Of a stretch of 64,000 bases of DNA, positions 7,894 through 17,015 are shown in pieces. A program made the translations under genes and the position numbers. A model generated the notes under the pieces. The model ran no database searches. It was not told the DNA's origin and saw only the letters and a program-made list of their open reading frames with translations. Location: contig NZ_JAUSRF010000017.1 of the NCBI RefSeq assembly GCF_030811685.1, forward strand, positions 1 to 64,000. Reading direction: 5' to 3'. Each line of letters starts with the position of its first letter. Positions within the stretch are counted from its first letter, which is position 1. The DNA is from Neorhizobium huautlense. GTDB lineage: Bacteria; Pseudomonadota; Alphaproteobacteria; Rhizobiales; Rhizobiaceae.

Positions 7894-8790
7894 TCACGGA
7901 TGCGACACCGGCCGTTCTGATCTCATTGCCTGTCGTGTCGCGTAAACGGTCAGCAGTTCCGCGGCCACCAGTGCTGCGATCACTTCCGGGCGTTTGTCGC
8001 GCACGACATTGCCGCCGATCGGCAGGGTCAGGGAGGAGATCAGGCTGTCATCTTCGCCTTCACGTTTCAGCCAGTGGGCAAAAGTGGCGCGTTTGGTGGC
8101 GGAACCGATCATGCCGACATAACCGAGATCGCTTCGGGCAAGGGCGGCGCGGGCGATCAGGAAGTCCAGCGCGTGGTCATGGGTGAGAATGAGCGCAGCG
8201 CTGCCGGCCGGCATCCTTTCCACTTCCGCCTCCGGCAGCGCCGTCAGTCTGCTGTCGGTACCGGCTGGAAGCGACCGCAATTCCTCTGCGCGGGTTTCCA
8301 CCACTATCAGTTTGAAGGGCAGGGGCGAGAGCGCCTGCACAAGCGCGCGGCCGACATGGCCGGCACCGAACATGGTAATGTGCGGCAAGGTTTGGCGTTC
8401 CCCTTCGAGCCGATGCCGCAGATTGTCGGCGAGTGCCGGTGTCATGGCCGCGAATGTCAGCCTTGTGCGGCCGCCGCAGCATTGGCCGATTTCCGGGCCG
8501 AGCGGGATATCCATCTCGGGCAGGCCGTTGTCGCGAAGCAGGGCGCGGGCGTTGTCGATTGCCATATATTCCAGCTGACCGCCGCCAATCGTGCCCGATA
8601 CGGCTGTGGGCGAAACCAGCATAAAGGCGCCGGCATCACGTGGCGTCGAGCCTCTTGCCTCCGTCACTTCGACGAGGACAGATCTGGGATGTTCAGCGAG
8701 GAAATCGAGAACTGACAGCGGCTGCATGACAGGGACTGTAGCACCACGCATGGCGCTTCGCACCCTCTCGATTTTTGTAGTTTGTGTCAT
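7894..8790 (-). CDS. xdhC: Xanthine dehydrogenase accessory protein XdhC
   Basis: XdhC inserts sulfurated molybdenum cofactor into xanthine dehydrogenase. The protein shows the XdhC/CoxI N-terminal block (RSVLVEVTEARGSTPRDAGAFM, then GTIGGGQLE and GQCCGGRTRL) and a C-terminal Rossmann-like block (MFGAGHVGRALV, ILTHDHALDF, YVGMIGSATKR). The start at 8790 gives 298 residues; later in-frame ATGs at 8751 and 8727 are possible because no strong ribosome-binding site is seen. It is separated from xdhAB by three other genes and about 2.4 kb, although it is usually adjacent. Confidence 0.88.
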   Translation of the reverse strand: MTQTTKIERVRSAMRGATVPVMQPLSVLDFLAEHPRSVLVEVTEARGSTPRDAGAFMLVSPTAVSGTIGGGQLEYMAIDNARALLRDNGLPEMDIPLGPEIGQCCGGRTRLTFAAMTPALADNLRHRLEGERQTLPHITMFGAGHVGRALVQALSPLPFKLIVVETRAEELRSLPAGTDSRLTALPEAEVERMPAGSAALILTHDHALDFLIARAALARSDLGYVGMIGSATKRATFAHWLKREGEDDSLISSLTLPIGGNVVRDKRPEVIAALVAAELLTVYATRQAMRSERPVSHP

Positions 8791-8933
8791 CTTTCGGCGC
8801 GTTATACTGGTGCTGTGCACAGAATAACCAGCCGTGCGGGTTAGAAATTTATCAGCATTTTGACAGTAGGTCTTGCGCATCATCAAATACGGCGCCGCGT
8901 TACTGCGCGCCGCCAGGATTGCGCTCTCATAAC

Positions 8934-9875
8934 ATGGCCAAAAGAGAACCGATTGCTTCGCTGATCCCGGCGTCGCAGGACCTCTATCGCAAGATCGTTT
9001 TCGAAATCGCCGATGGCATTATCGGTATTGATAGCCATGGCACGATCCGCCTGTGCAACCCTGCTGCCGAAGCGATGTTTGGCTGGAAGCCGGCTGCGCT
9101 TCTGGGCAAGCCGCTTGACGTGCTTTTGCCGGAGCGGCTGCATTCGTTTCATCACAAGCTGGTTTCCGGCTTCGAGCATGGCAATGCCGATGCCCGTTAC
9201 ATGGGCCAGCGAGACGCCAATACGGTGGGGCGCCGCGCCGATGGTTCGGAAATCCATTGCGGCATTACCATCCTGCGCACCTCTGCGGCCGGCGAACCGA
9301 TGATGATCGCGGTCGTGCGCGATATCAGCGAACATGTGCGCTACCAGAACGATCTGAAACGCCTTGCCGAAACCGACAGCCTGAGCGGCCTTCTCAATCG
9401 CCGCGCTTTTCGCGAGCAGGTGGCGCGTCGTCTCTTTTTGGGTACTGACAAAGACGTGTCGGTGACGCTGTTCGATCTCGATGGCTTCAAGAGCGTCAAT
9501 GACCGCTTTGGCCATGATGCCGGCGATGAGGTGATCGTGCGCTTTTCCGAAGTTCTGCGCAGCACCGTGCGCGCAGAAGACATTGTCGGGCGCTGGGGCG
9601 GCGAGGAATTTATTCTTTGTCTGCCCGGACCGGCCGACATGGCGAAAGCGGTGGTGGAGCGCGTTCGTGCGGGCTTTACCGGGATCGACTTTCATTGGGA
9701 AGGCCATGAACCGGTGAACCTGACCGTGAGCGCCGGCATTATCACCGTGCCGGCGGCCAGCGCAGGTCTGGACGAGTTGGTAGCCTGTGCCGATAAGGGG
9801 CTTTACGAGGCCAAGCGCGGCGGCCGCGACCGGCTGGTTTCTGTCGAGATGGAAGAGGTTGCGCTCGCCTCCTGA
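8934..9875 (+). CDS. PAS-GGDEF diguanylate cyclase
   Basis: The 313-residue protein has an N-terminal PAS domain (about residues 18-135, with GIIGIDSHGTIRLCNPAAEAMFGW and a VVRDISEH end) and a C-terminal GGDEF domain containing DSLSGLLNRRAF and the active-site loop GGEEF. It should make cyclic di-GMP in the cytoplasm in response to a PAS-sensed cue; no membrane segment is seen. There is no obvious RxxD inhibitory site right before the loop. ATG 8934 is chosen because the PAS alignment begins shortly after; the ribosome-binding site is weak. It diverges from xdhC. Confidence 0.9.
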   Translation: MAKREPIASLIPASQDLYRKIVFEIADGIIGIDSHGTIRLCNPAAEAMFGWKPAALLGKPLDVLLPERLHSFHHKLVSGFEHGNADARYMGQRDANTVGRRADGSEIHCGITILRTSAAGEPMMIAVVRDISEHVRYQNDLKRLAETDSLSGLLNRRAFREQVARRLFLGTDKDVSVTLFDLDGFKSVNDRFGHDAGDEVIVRFSEVLRSTVRAEDIVGRWGGEEFILCLPGPADMAKAVVERVRAGFTGIDFHWEGHEPVNLTVSAGIITVPAASAGLDELVACADKGLYEAKRGGRDRLVSVEMEEVALAS

Positions 9876-9973
9876 TTTTTCTGATTATCGAACGGCAGAT
9901 GTCGTGAATGGCATGGCGAAGCGTGCGGGCATCGGTTATGGCTCATGCCACTTCAACGCGTGATCCTGCATCC

Positions 9974-10888
9974 ATGAAACCCCGCGACCTTGCCATCTAT
10001 CTTTTTCTCGCCCTTGCCTGGGGCCTGTCCTTCCTTGTCATCGTCAAGGTGGTGGATGCTTTCGGGTTTGTTGCCGCGACGGCGATCCGCTCGTTCATCG
10101 CTTGCGGCACGTTGTTCGTGATCGCCAGATTGACCCGTCGCAGACTGGATTTCGGTGATGGCTGGCGACCTTTCCTTGTGGTTGGCGCGACAACGGTAGC
10201 GGGTCAGCTTCTCGGTCTTTCCTATGCGACGCCGCTGATCGGCACTGCCATGGCAGCCATTCTGGTTGCTTCCATCCCGCTGTTTTCCATGGTGATCGCC
10301 CAGGTCTGGGGTCTGGAGCGCATGAAGGCCAGCGGCGCGCTGGGGCTTGGTCTCGGCACGGCCGGCATCGTGCTGCTCGTCGGTTTCCCGGCCGTGCCGG
10401 TGACGAACGAATTCGTGTTTGGCTGCGCGGCGGCTTTGGCTGCGTGCTTCTCCGCCGCTTTCGGCAGCAATTTTGCCAGCCACAGGCTGAAACATACCGG
10501 TTCATGGGAAGTCACCATCGGCTCCTTCCTTTTTGGCGGGCTGATTTCGGCGCCTTTCCTGTTCGCCGTGCCGGTGCCGCGCATGCCGGATGCGCTCGAT
10601 GTGCTGTATCTGCTGATTTCCGCCTGCATCATGAGCGCCACGACCTATGTGCTTTATTTCAAGCTGGTCGCGTCGATCGGCGCGACGAAAGCGATCAGCG
10701 TCGAGTTTGCGGTGACGGTCGTGGCGGTGTTTGCCGGTGTGATCGTGCTCGGCGAACCGCTGTCAGCCATACAGATTGTCGGCGCGGCCGTGATCATTCT
10801 CGGCTGTGCCATGGTGCTCGGATTGTTCCCATGGCAGCGGACAAAGGTGGCGGCGGTGCCTTTGCCGCATCAGGACGGGGTACCGTGA
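9974..10888 (+). CDS. EamA/DMT-family transporter
   Basis: The product is a ten-helix drug/metabolite-type permease of two EamA repeats (LAIYLFLALAWGLSFLVIV at the start; a second repeat from about residue 160, ending in VIILGCAMVLGLF). The substrate is unknown; family members export amino acids or metabolites. The start at 9974 puts the first helix directly at the N-terminus (304 residues); upstream in-frame starts at 9908 and 9938 would add a hydrophilic leader, and none has a clear ribosome-binding site. Confidence 0.82.
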   Translation: MKPRDLAIYLFLALAWGLSFLVIVKVVDAFGFVAATAIRSFIACGTLFVIARLTRRRLDFGDGWRPFLVVGATTVAGQLLGLSYATPLIGTAMAAILVASIPLFSMVIAQVWGLERMKASGALGLGLGTAGIVLLVGFPAVPVTNEFVFGCAAALAACFSAAFGSNFASHRLKHTGSWEVTIGSFLFGGLISAPFLFAVPVPRMPDALDVLYLLISACIMSATTYVLYFKLVASIGATKAISVEFAVTVVAVFAGVIVLGEPLSAIQIVGAAVIILGCAMVLGLFPWQRTKVAAVPLPHQDGVP

Positions 10889-10960
10889 AAATCTGACTTT
10901 TGGTTGCATTTTAAAAGTGCGGTCAATCCAAAATAACCGCTTGCCGTGCATGCTGCATGC

Positions 10961-11224
10961 ATGAGCAATTTTGCACTCGTCACAGTATTGATTTCCGGCA
11001 CGGTTTTCATGGCCGCTGGCGGCTACACGTTGTTGCCGCGCAAGGCGTTTGATCCGGCCTGCAACATCAAGGGCAATATCTCGATCAATTCCCGAGCCAA
11101 AATCTACCATGTTCCCGGTCAGGAAAATTACGAGGATACCAAGATCAGCCCGCAATACGGCGAGCGTTGGTTCTGCTCCGAAGCAGAGGCAAGAGCTGCC
11201 GGCTGGCGAAAAGCCGGGCGCTGA
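10961..11224 (+). CDS. Small secreted sunset-domain protein
   Basis: The 87-residue product has an N-terminal hydrophobic segment (residues about 4-22) acting as signal peptide or anchor and then the compact motif CNIKGNIS, IYHVPGQ, Y and RWFCSEAEARAAGWRKA. This C-terminal unit is the sunset domain found at the end of rhizobial nuclease-like and exopolysaccharide-locus proteins, here standing alone. Function is unknown. ATG 10961 is preferred to an upstream GTG at 10946. It converges with xdhB, the stops being 3 bases apart. Confidence 0.68.
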   Translation: MSNFALVTVLISGTVFMAAGGYTLLPRKAFDPACNIKGNISINSRAKIYHVPGQENYEDTKISPQYGERWFCSEAEARAAGWRKAGR

Positions 11225-11227
11225 TTT

Positions 11228-13564
11228 TCACATCGCCTTCAACCGCTCCACCGCCATCAGCACCCGCTCGGGTGTCGCCGGGGCATCCAGCTTCGGGCAG
11301 ACCGCATAATCGGCGATACTTGCCACAGCCATCGAGATCGCCTCCAGCACCGAGATCGCCAGCATGAAGGGCGGCTCGCCCACTGCCTTGGAGCGGCCGA
11401 TGGTGGGCTCGGCATTTTCTGCCCATTCCGCCAGCTTGACGTTGAAAATGCGCGGCCGGTCGGAGGCGAGCGGGATCTTGTAGGTGGAGGGCGCGTGGGT
11501 GCGCAGGCGGCCCCTGTCGTCCCACCACAATTCCTCCGTCGTCAGCCAGCCCATGCCCTGCACGAAGGCGCCTTCCACCTGGCCGATGTCGATGGCCGGG
11601 TTCAGCGACTTTCCGACGTCATGCAGAATGTCGGTGCGGTCCACCATGTATTCGCCGGTCAGCGTGTCGATCGACACCTCTGAAACGGCGGCGCCATAAG
11701 CGAAATAATAGAAGGGATGGCCGCGCCCGGCCGCTCGGTCCCAATGGATCTTGGGCGTCTTGTAAAAGCCGGCGGCGGACAGTTGTACGCGGTCGTAATA
11801 GGCGGCGCGCACCAGCGTGTCGAAGGGGACCACTTCCGTGCCGATGCGCACCCGGTTGGGCAGGAATTCGACATCGTCCTTCTCCTCCTTCCATTGACGG
11901 CAGGCGAAATCGACAAGTCGGTCTCTGATCTGCCGGGCCGCATCATACGCCGCCATGCCGTTGAGATCGGAACCGGAAGAGGCGGCGGTGGCGGAGGTGT
12001 TGGGCACCTTGCCGGTCGTCGTCGCGGTGATTTTTACCCGCTCGATATCCACATTGAAGGCGTCGGCCACCACCTGCGCCACCTTGGTGTAGAGGCCCTG
12101 GCCCATTTCGGTGCCGCCATGGTTCAGATGGATCGAGCCATCCTGATAGATGTGCACCAGAGCGCCCGCCTGGTTATAGGCGGTCATGGTGAAGGAGATG
12201 CCGAATTTCACCGGCGTCAGCGCGATGCCTTTGCGGATGACCGGGCTTGCCTCGTTGAACTCGACGATGGCCTGACGGCGGGCGCGGTAATCGCTGGATG
12301 TTTCGAGTTCCTCGACCAGTCGCAGGATGATGTTGTCCTCGACCTCCTGATGATAAGGTGTGGTGGTGCGCCCCGAGCCCGGCTGGCCGTAAAAATTCAG
12401 TTTTCGGATATCCAGCGGGTCTTTTCCCACCGCATAGGCGATTTCCTCGATCATGCGTTCACCGCCGAGCAGGCCCTGCGGGCCGCCGAAACCGCGAAAG
12501 GCGGTGTTGGAGGTGGTGTGGGTCATCAGCGGTTTCGAGGTCAGCCGCACATGCGGATAAAAATAGCTGGAATCCGCATGGAAGAGAGCGCGGTCGGTAA
12601 CGGGACCGGAAAGATCGGCCGACCAGCCGCAGCGTGCCGTATAGGTGGCATCGACCGCATGGATGCGACCGTCTTCATCAAAGGCGACATCGTAATCGAC
12701 CTTGAAATCGTGGCGTTTACCGGTGACGACCATGTCCTCGTCGCGGTCGGGGCGGAATTTGACGGGTCGTTTCAGCTGTTTGGCGGCCAGCGCTGCGAGG
12801 CAGGCAAACAGGTTGCCCTGCGTCTCCTTGCCGCCGAAACCGCCGCCCATGCGCCGTGTCTTCACCTCGACGGCATGATTGGCGATGCCGAGCACATGCG
12901 CCACCATATGCTGGACTTCGCTCGGATGCTGCGTTGAGGACCAGACCAGCACATCCTCATCCTCGCCGGGCATGGCAAAGGCGATCTGGCTTTCGAGATA
13001 AAAGTGCTCCTGACCGCCGATCTGCATCGAACCCTGCACGCGCAGCGGCGGTTTTTCGATTTCGGTCTCCGGATCGCCGCGCAGCAAAGTCATCGGCTGG
13101 GTCACCAGCTTGCCACCGTTTTCCAGCGCGCCCTCGATGTCCGACCAATGGGGCAGGTCGCGATAGTCGATTTTTGCCAGTTTTGCTGCCCGGCGTGCCT
13201 GATCGCGGGTCTCGGCAATGACAGCGAAGATCGGCTGGCCATGGAAACGGACTTCGCCTACGGCCAGAAGGGGTTCGTCATGCTGGCCGGTGGAGGCGAT
13301 GTCGTTGAAGCCGGGCACATCGTCTGCCGTCAGCACGGCGATGACCCCGGGGGCGTTTTTGACCGCTTCCAGATCGACGGAAACGAGTTCCGCATGGGCA
13401 CGGTCGGAAAGACCGAGCGCGCCATGCAGCGTGCCGGCCGGTTCGGCAATATCGTCGATATATTCGGCGGTTCCGGTGACATGTTTATGTGCTGAATCAT
13501 GCTTCAACGCGGTGTGCATCGGGCCGTTGATGGTGGTTTTGGGGGAGGTGACGGGTTTGTCCAT
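11228..13564 (-). CDS. xdhB: Xanthine dehydrogenase, molybdopterin-binding large subunit
   Basis: The 778-residue protein matches the molybdenum subunit of bacterial xanthine dehydrogenase. Visible marks include HVTGTAEYIDD at the N-terminus, QEHFYLESQ, GGGFGGKE (cofactor binding), NTAFRGFGGPQG with the substrate Arg, the GGTEMGQGLYTK loop, and VGEPPF with the catalytic Glu region near the C-terminus. It oxidises hypoxanthine or xanthine to urate, the substrate of PuuD. The start at 13564 is fixed by GGAGG 7 bases upstream and lies 2 bases after the xdhA stop, so the subunits are translated together. Confidence 0.95.
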   Translation of the reverse strand: MDKPVTSPKTTINGPMHTALKHDSAHKHVTGTAEYIDDIAEPAGTLHGALGLSDRAHAELVSVDLEAVKNAPGVIAVLTADDVPGFNDIASTGQHDEPLLAVGEVRFHGQPIFAVIAETRDQARRAAKLAKIDYRDLPHWSDIEGALENGGKLVTQPMTLLRGDPETEIEKPPLRVQGSMQIGGQEHFYLESQIAFAMPGEDEDVLVWSSTQHPSEVQHMVAHVLGIANHAVEVKTRRMGGGFGGKETQGNLFACLAALAAKQLKRPVKFRPDRDEDMVVTGKRHDFKVDYDVAFDEDGRIHAVDATYTARCGWSADLSGPVTDRALFHADSSYFYPHVRLTSKPLMTHTTSNTAFRGFGGPQGLLGGERMIEEIAYAVGKDPLDIRKLNFYGQPGSGRTTTPYHQEVEDNIILRLVEELETSSDYRARRQAIVEFNEASPVIRKGIALTPVKFGISFTMTAYNQAGALVHIYQDGSIHLNHGGTEMGQGLYTKVAQVVADAFNVDIERVKITATTTGKVPNTSATAASSGSDLNGMAAYDAARQIRDRLVDFACRQWKEEKDDVEFLPNRVRIGTEVVPFDTLVRAAYYDRVQLSAAGFYKTPKIHWDRAAGRGHPFYYFAYGAAVSEVSIDTLTGEYMVDRTDILHDVGKSLNPAIDIGQVEGAFVQGMGWLTTEELWWDDRGRLRTHAPSTYKIPLASDRPRIFNVKLAEWAENAEPTIGRSKAVGEPPFMLAISVLEAISMAVASIADYAVCPKLDAPATPERVLMAVERLKAM

Positions 13565-13566
13565 GT

Positions 13567-15039
13567 TCACACCTCCTCCATCTCGAAGCGTTGCAAATGT
13601 ACCGGTGCGCCGGCCGTTTCCAGAAAGAACCGTGTCAGCAGATTTTTGGCCGTCAGGCTGCGGTATTCGGCGCTTGCCCGCCAGTCGGTCAGCGGCTGGT
13701 AATCCTCGTCGAAGGCAAGGCTCGCTTGCGACACCGTTCCCCAACGCCATGGCTGGCCGAGCAGCATGGCTTCCACCGCGCGGGCGCGTTTCGGTGTTGC
13801 CGCCATGCCGCCAAAGGCGATGCGGATTTCCGCGACATGTCCGGCACTGTCGAGCATCAGATAAAACGCACCGCAGAGCGCGGAAATGTCTTCGTCGCGG
13901 CGTTTGGAGATCTTGTGGACGGAGAAAAACGCGTCTTCGTGCGGTTTTGGCACAAGGATTTTTTCGAGAAATTCGCCCGGAAGCCGGTCCTGCTTGCCAT
14001 AGGCGATGAAAAAATCTTCCAGAGGCAGCGTGCGCGTGCCGTCGAGCGACCGCAGCGTGACGCTGGCGCCGAGTGCGATCAGCGGCGGCGGCGTGTCGCC
14101 GATCGGTGAGCCATTGGCAATATTGCCGCCGATCGTACCGGCATTGCGCACCTGCGCACCGCCGATACGGTCGATCAGATCGCTCAGCGCTGGGATTTCC
14201 ATCAACAGTATCTCGAAGGCCTGCGCGTAAGTCACGCCGGCGCCGAAGGTGATGCCGTCCTCGTCAACCTCGGTCTGCTGCAATTCCACCAGGTGGTTGA
14301 TAAAAATGACCGGATCGAGCCTGCGCATCTGTTTTGTCACCCACAGGCCGACATCGGTGGCGCCGGCAACGATGGTGGCCTGCGGTGTTTGCGCAAGCGC
14401 ACCGGCCAGTGCCTCGACGCTGCCGGGGATGATGGAGCGGGCGCCATCCTTTTCGATGACGATCGTTTCGCTCGAGGATTTCAGTGCCCAGAGTTTTGCC
14501 ATGATCTCGGCGCGGTCGCGTTCCAGCGGATCGAACAGCGCGCTCGGGCGTGTTTGGGACACCAGTTCGGCCGCCTTCACGATCGGTTCGTAACCGGTGC
14601 ATCGACAGAGATTGCCTTGTAGCGCGAGTTCGATCTCGGAGCGATCCGGCTCCGCGTTCGATAGCCAAAGACCATAGAGCGACATCACGAAACCGGGCGT
14701 GCAGAAGCCGCATTGCGAGCCATGACAGTCGACCATGGCCTGCTGCACGGGATGCAGCGTGCCGTCTTTGGCGGCCAGATGTTCGACCGTCACCACATGG
14801 GTGGCGTGTAACGATCCGACAAAGCGGATGCAGGCATTGATGGTTTCATAGATCAGCCGGCCTTCGACCAGCCGTCCGACCAGAACGGTGCAGGCGCCGC
14901 AATCGCCTTCGGCGCAACCTTCTTTGGTGCCGGTCAGCCGACGGCGCAGACGCAGGTAATCGAGCAGGGTTTCGGTCGGCGAGAAATCGCTTAAGACAAC
15001 CTCTTCCGCATTGAGAATGAAGCGTATCGCAGAATTCAT
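13567..15039 (-). CDS. xdhA: Xanthine dehydrogenase, iron-sulfur and FAD small subunit
   Basis: This 490-residue subunit has an N-terminal plant-type [2Fe-2S] domain (EGCAEGDCGACTVL and a further Cys), a second [2Fe-2S] domain (CGFCTPGF and LCRCTGY around 105-150), and an FAD-binding domain (IVAGATDVGLWV, then GGNIANGSPIGDTPP). Electrons from the molybdenum subunit pass through these to NAD. It is first of the xdhA-xdhB pair, 60 bases after bdhA on the same strand. Confidence 0.95.
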   Translation of the reverse strand: MNSAIRFILNAEEVVLSDFSPTETLLDYLRLRRRLTGTKEGCAEGDCGACTVLVGRLVEGRLIYETINACIRFVGSLHATHVVTVEHLAAKDGTLHPVQQAMVDCHGSQCGFCTPGFVMSLYGLWLSNAEPDRSEIELALQGNLCRCTGYEPIVKAAELVSQTRPSALFDPLERDRAEIMAKLWALKSSSETIVIEKDGARSIIPGSVEALAGALAQTPQATIVAGATDVGLWVTKQMRRLDPVIFINHLVELQQTEVDEDGITFGAGVTYAQAFEILLMEIPALSDLIDRIGGAQVRNAGTIGGNIANGSPIGDTPPPLIALGASVTLRSLDGTRTLPLEDFFIAYGKQDRLPGEFLEKILVPKPHEDAFFSVHKISKRRDEDISALCGAFYLMLDSAGHVAEIRIAFGGMAATPKRARAVEAMLLGQPWRWGTVSQASLAFDEDYQPLTDWRASAEYRSLTAKNLLTRFFLETAGAPVHLQRFEMEEV

Positions 15040-15099
15040 GTCGTTCCCCGTGAGCTTTGCACCGTTTTCGGTGTCTGTTTGAGCTCCTGAGTCTTGATC

Positions 15100-15876
15100 C
15101 TATTGCGCCGTCCAGCCGCCGTCGATGGAAATATGCGTGCCGGTGATGTTGCGGGCGGCATCGCCGGCCAGATAGAGCGCGGCTGATGCGACGTCGTCGA
15201 TGCCGACGAATTCCTTGGTGGCCTGCAGGCGCAACAGAACCTCGTCCTTCACCTGCGCTTCGCTGATGCCTTTTTCGCGCGCCTGATCGGGGATCTGTTT
15301 TTCCACCAGCGGCGTCAGCACGAAGCCGGGGCAGATGGCGTTGACGGTGATGTTTTCCCGGGCCAGTTCCAGAGCCGCCGTCTTGGTCAGGCCCATGATG
15401 CCGTGTTTCGCCGCCACATAGGCCGATTTAAACGGCGATGCGACGAGGCCGTGGGCGGAGGCGATGTTGATGATGCGACCTTTGCCCGCCGACTTCATCA
15501 GCGGGATGGTGTGGCGCATGGTGTGGAAGGCGGAGGAGAGCAGGATGGCGATCAGCTGATCCCATTTTTCCGGCGGAAATTCCTCGATTTTTGCCACATG
15601 CTGGATGCCGGCATTGTTGACCAGAACATCGATCGTCCCGAATTTCTGCGCGGCGGTCGAAATCATGTCTTCGATTTCATCCGGTCGGGTCATGTCGGCA
15701 GGGTGGTGGATGACCTTGCCTGTCGTCAGCGCGGAGAGTTCCGCAATTACGGCTTCGATGGCCGCGGGTTCACCAAAGCCGTTCACGACCACATTGGCGC
15801 CATCCGTGGCAAAGGCGCGTGCGATGCCAAGGCCTATGCCGGATGTGGAGCCGGTAATCACCGCTGTTCTTGGCAT
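15100..15876 (-). CDS. bdhA: 3-hydroxybutyrate dehydrogenase (SDR family)
   Basis: The 258-residue short-chain dehydrogenase has the NAD motif TGSTSGIGLGIA, NNAGIQH and the catalytic S-A-H...YVAAK set, and is close to rhizobial D-3-hydroxybutyrate dehydrogenases along its length (PADMTRPDEIEDM, VLTPLVEKQIPDQA). It interconverts 3-hydroxybutyrate and acetoacetate for use of polyhydroxybutyrate stores. It starts the run toward xdhA; the 60-base gap permits an operon but there is no metabolic link. An SDR of other specificity remains possible. Confidence 0.88.
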   Translation of the reverse strand: MPRTAVITGSTSGIGLGIARAFATDGANVVVNGFGEPAAIEAVIAELSALTTGKVIHHPADMTRPDEIEDMISTAAQKFGTIDVLVNNAGIQHVAKIEEFPPEKWDQLIAILLSSAFHTMRHTIPLMKSAGKGRIINIASAHGLVASPFKSAYVAAKHGIMGLTKTAALELARENITVNAICPGFVLTPLVEKQIPDQAREKGISEAQVKDEVLLRLQATKEFVGIDDVASAALYLAGDAARNITGTHISIDGGWTAQ

Positions 15877-15950
15877 GTGCTTTCCTCCCGGGCCGCCATG
15901 ATGCTGCCCGGTAGGCTACGCGTATTTGGGGTTGGCATGCAACGCCGGCA

Positions 15951-16799
15951 TCAGCCTTCGTGCCAGTGATCGCGAATCCAGGGCGTGGGAAGGATGTAGT
16001 GGCGCAAGTAGCGGAACAGGCGCTCCCCGTTGCGCAGCTTGCTGTCTAGGCTACTGGCCATGTGGCTGAGTGGTGATCGAGCCTTCTTCTCACAGCCATA
16101 CCGGCCTTCAGCGGCATGTTGCGGATGCAGGCCACGGGGAAACAGAACGATCCTTGCCGTGGAGGGCAGGGTCGGGGTCAGCATGTAATTGAGCGGAAAT
16201 GGCCAGCGGCAATCCTGCCGGAAATGCAGAACCGATTTGCGCGGGAAAAATTTGACGCCGCCGGGGGCGTTGCGGGTCACGAAACGCTGCTCGTAGCGGT
16301 AAGTGTCGGCGGTCCCCTGAGGGTCGGCGTTGAACTTGTGAAACAGCGGTTCGAGCTTGCCGACGGAGAAACGCAGAACGGAGGATTGGCCGAGACGTTC
16401 GAAGGGTGTCGTCTGGTTGCGGGCCATGAAGACGTCGTCCGCGTCACCCACCTCGAAAAAGGGGTCGAGCGAGCCGACGATGACGAGGTCGAGATCGAGA
16501 AACAGCACCGTTCCCTGAAGGCTGCCGAGCTGCTTGTTCCACAGCCGGGATTTGCCCCAGATGCCGGGTGTCTGTTCCGGCAGTTTGTCGATACCGAGTG
16601 GCGGCAAGTCCTCGCAGAGGATGTCCGCGTTGATATCGGCCCTGTTGTCCGTGAAGCAGGTGAAGGTGAATGGCGGCGTAATATTCCGTTTCACCATAGC
16701 GTAGAGACGGTTGATAAATGGGGCACCATATTTGGTGCCCCAGTTGATGCAAATGACCTGTTTTATATCGGATTTTGCGGCAAAAACGCTGTCAGTCAT
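15951..16799 (-). CDS. Putative glycosyltransferase (GT8-like, DxD)
   Basis: The 282-residue protein starts with a Rossmann-like strand (VICINWGTKYG...FINRLYAM) and contains FLDLDLVIVGSLDPFF, a DxD sugar-nucleotide and metal site as in family-A glycosyltransferases. RNAPGGVKFFPRKSVLHFRQ and a basic C-terminal region follow. No signal peptide or membrane segment is seen, so it is probably cytoplasmic. Acceptor and donor are unknown. Flanking genes are unrelated, and about 200 non-coding bases separate it from the next gene on its strand. Confidence 0.65.
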   Translation of the reverse strand: MTDSVFAAKSDIKQVICINWGTKYGAPFINRLYAMVKRNITPPFTFTCFTDNRADINADILCEDLPPLGIDKLPEQTPGIWGKSRLWNKQLGSLQGTVLFLDLDLVIVGSLDPFFEVGDADDVFMARNQTTPFERLGQSSVLRFSVGKLEPLFHKFNADPQGTADTYRYEQRFVTRNAPGGVKFFPRKSVLHFRQDCRWPFPLNYMLTPTLPSTARIVLFPRGLHPQHAAEGRYGCEKKARSPLSHMASSLDSKLRNGERLFRYLRHYILPTPWIRDHWHEG

Positions 16800-17015
16800 T
16801 TCAAAAAGTCTTTCATCGACAATGCTTACGCCCTGACATGCGTTTGCATTGCCACGGGCATCAATAAAGCGGCCCGTTTACGTTTCTTGTTGTCGCCGGA
16901 CTGCCGCCTTGTTGTAAAAGCGAAAATGTGGCGTAATGTTGTCGGTTAATGCTTGGTAAAAATACGGTGTTTTGCTTGTCTCATTTCGAGGCAGTCCGTA
17001 TATTTACAATATTAT

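Noticed and set aside
11717..12937. Plus-strand open frame of 406 codons inside xdhB
   Set aside because: It lies wholly within a clear xanthine dehydrogenase gene and shows no recognisable domain.
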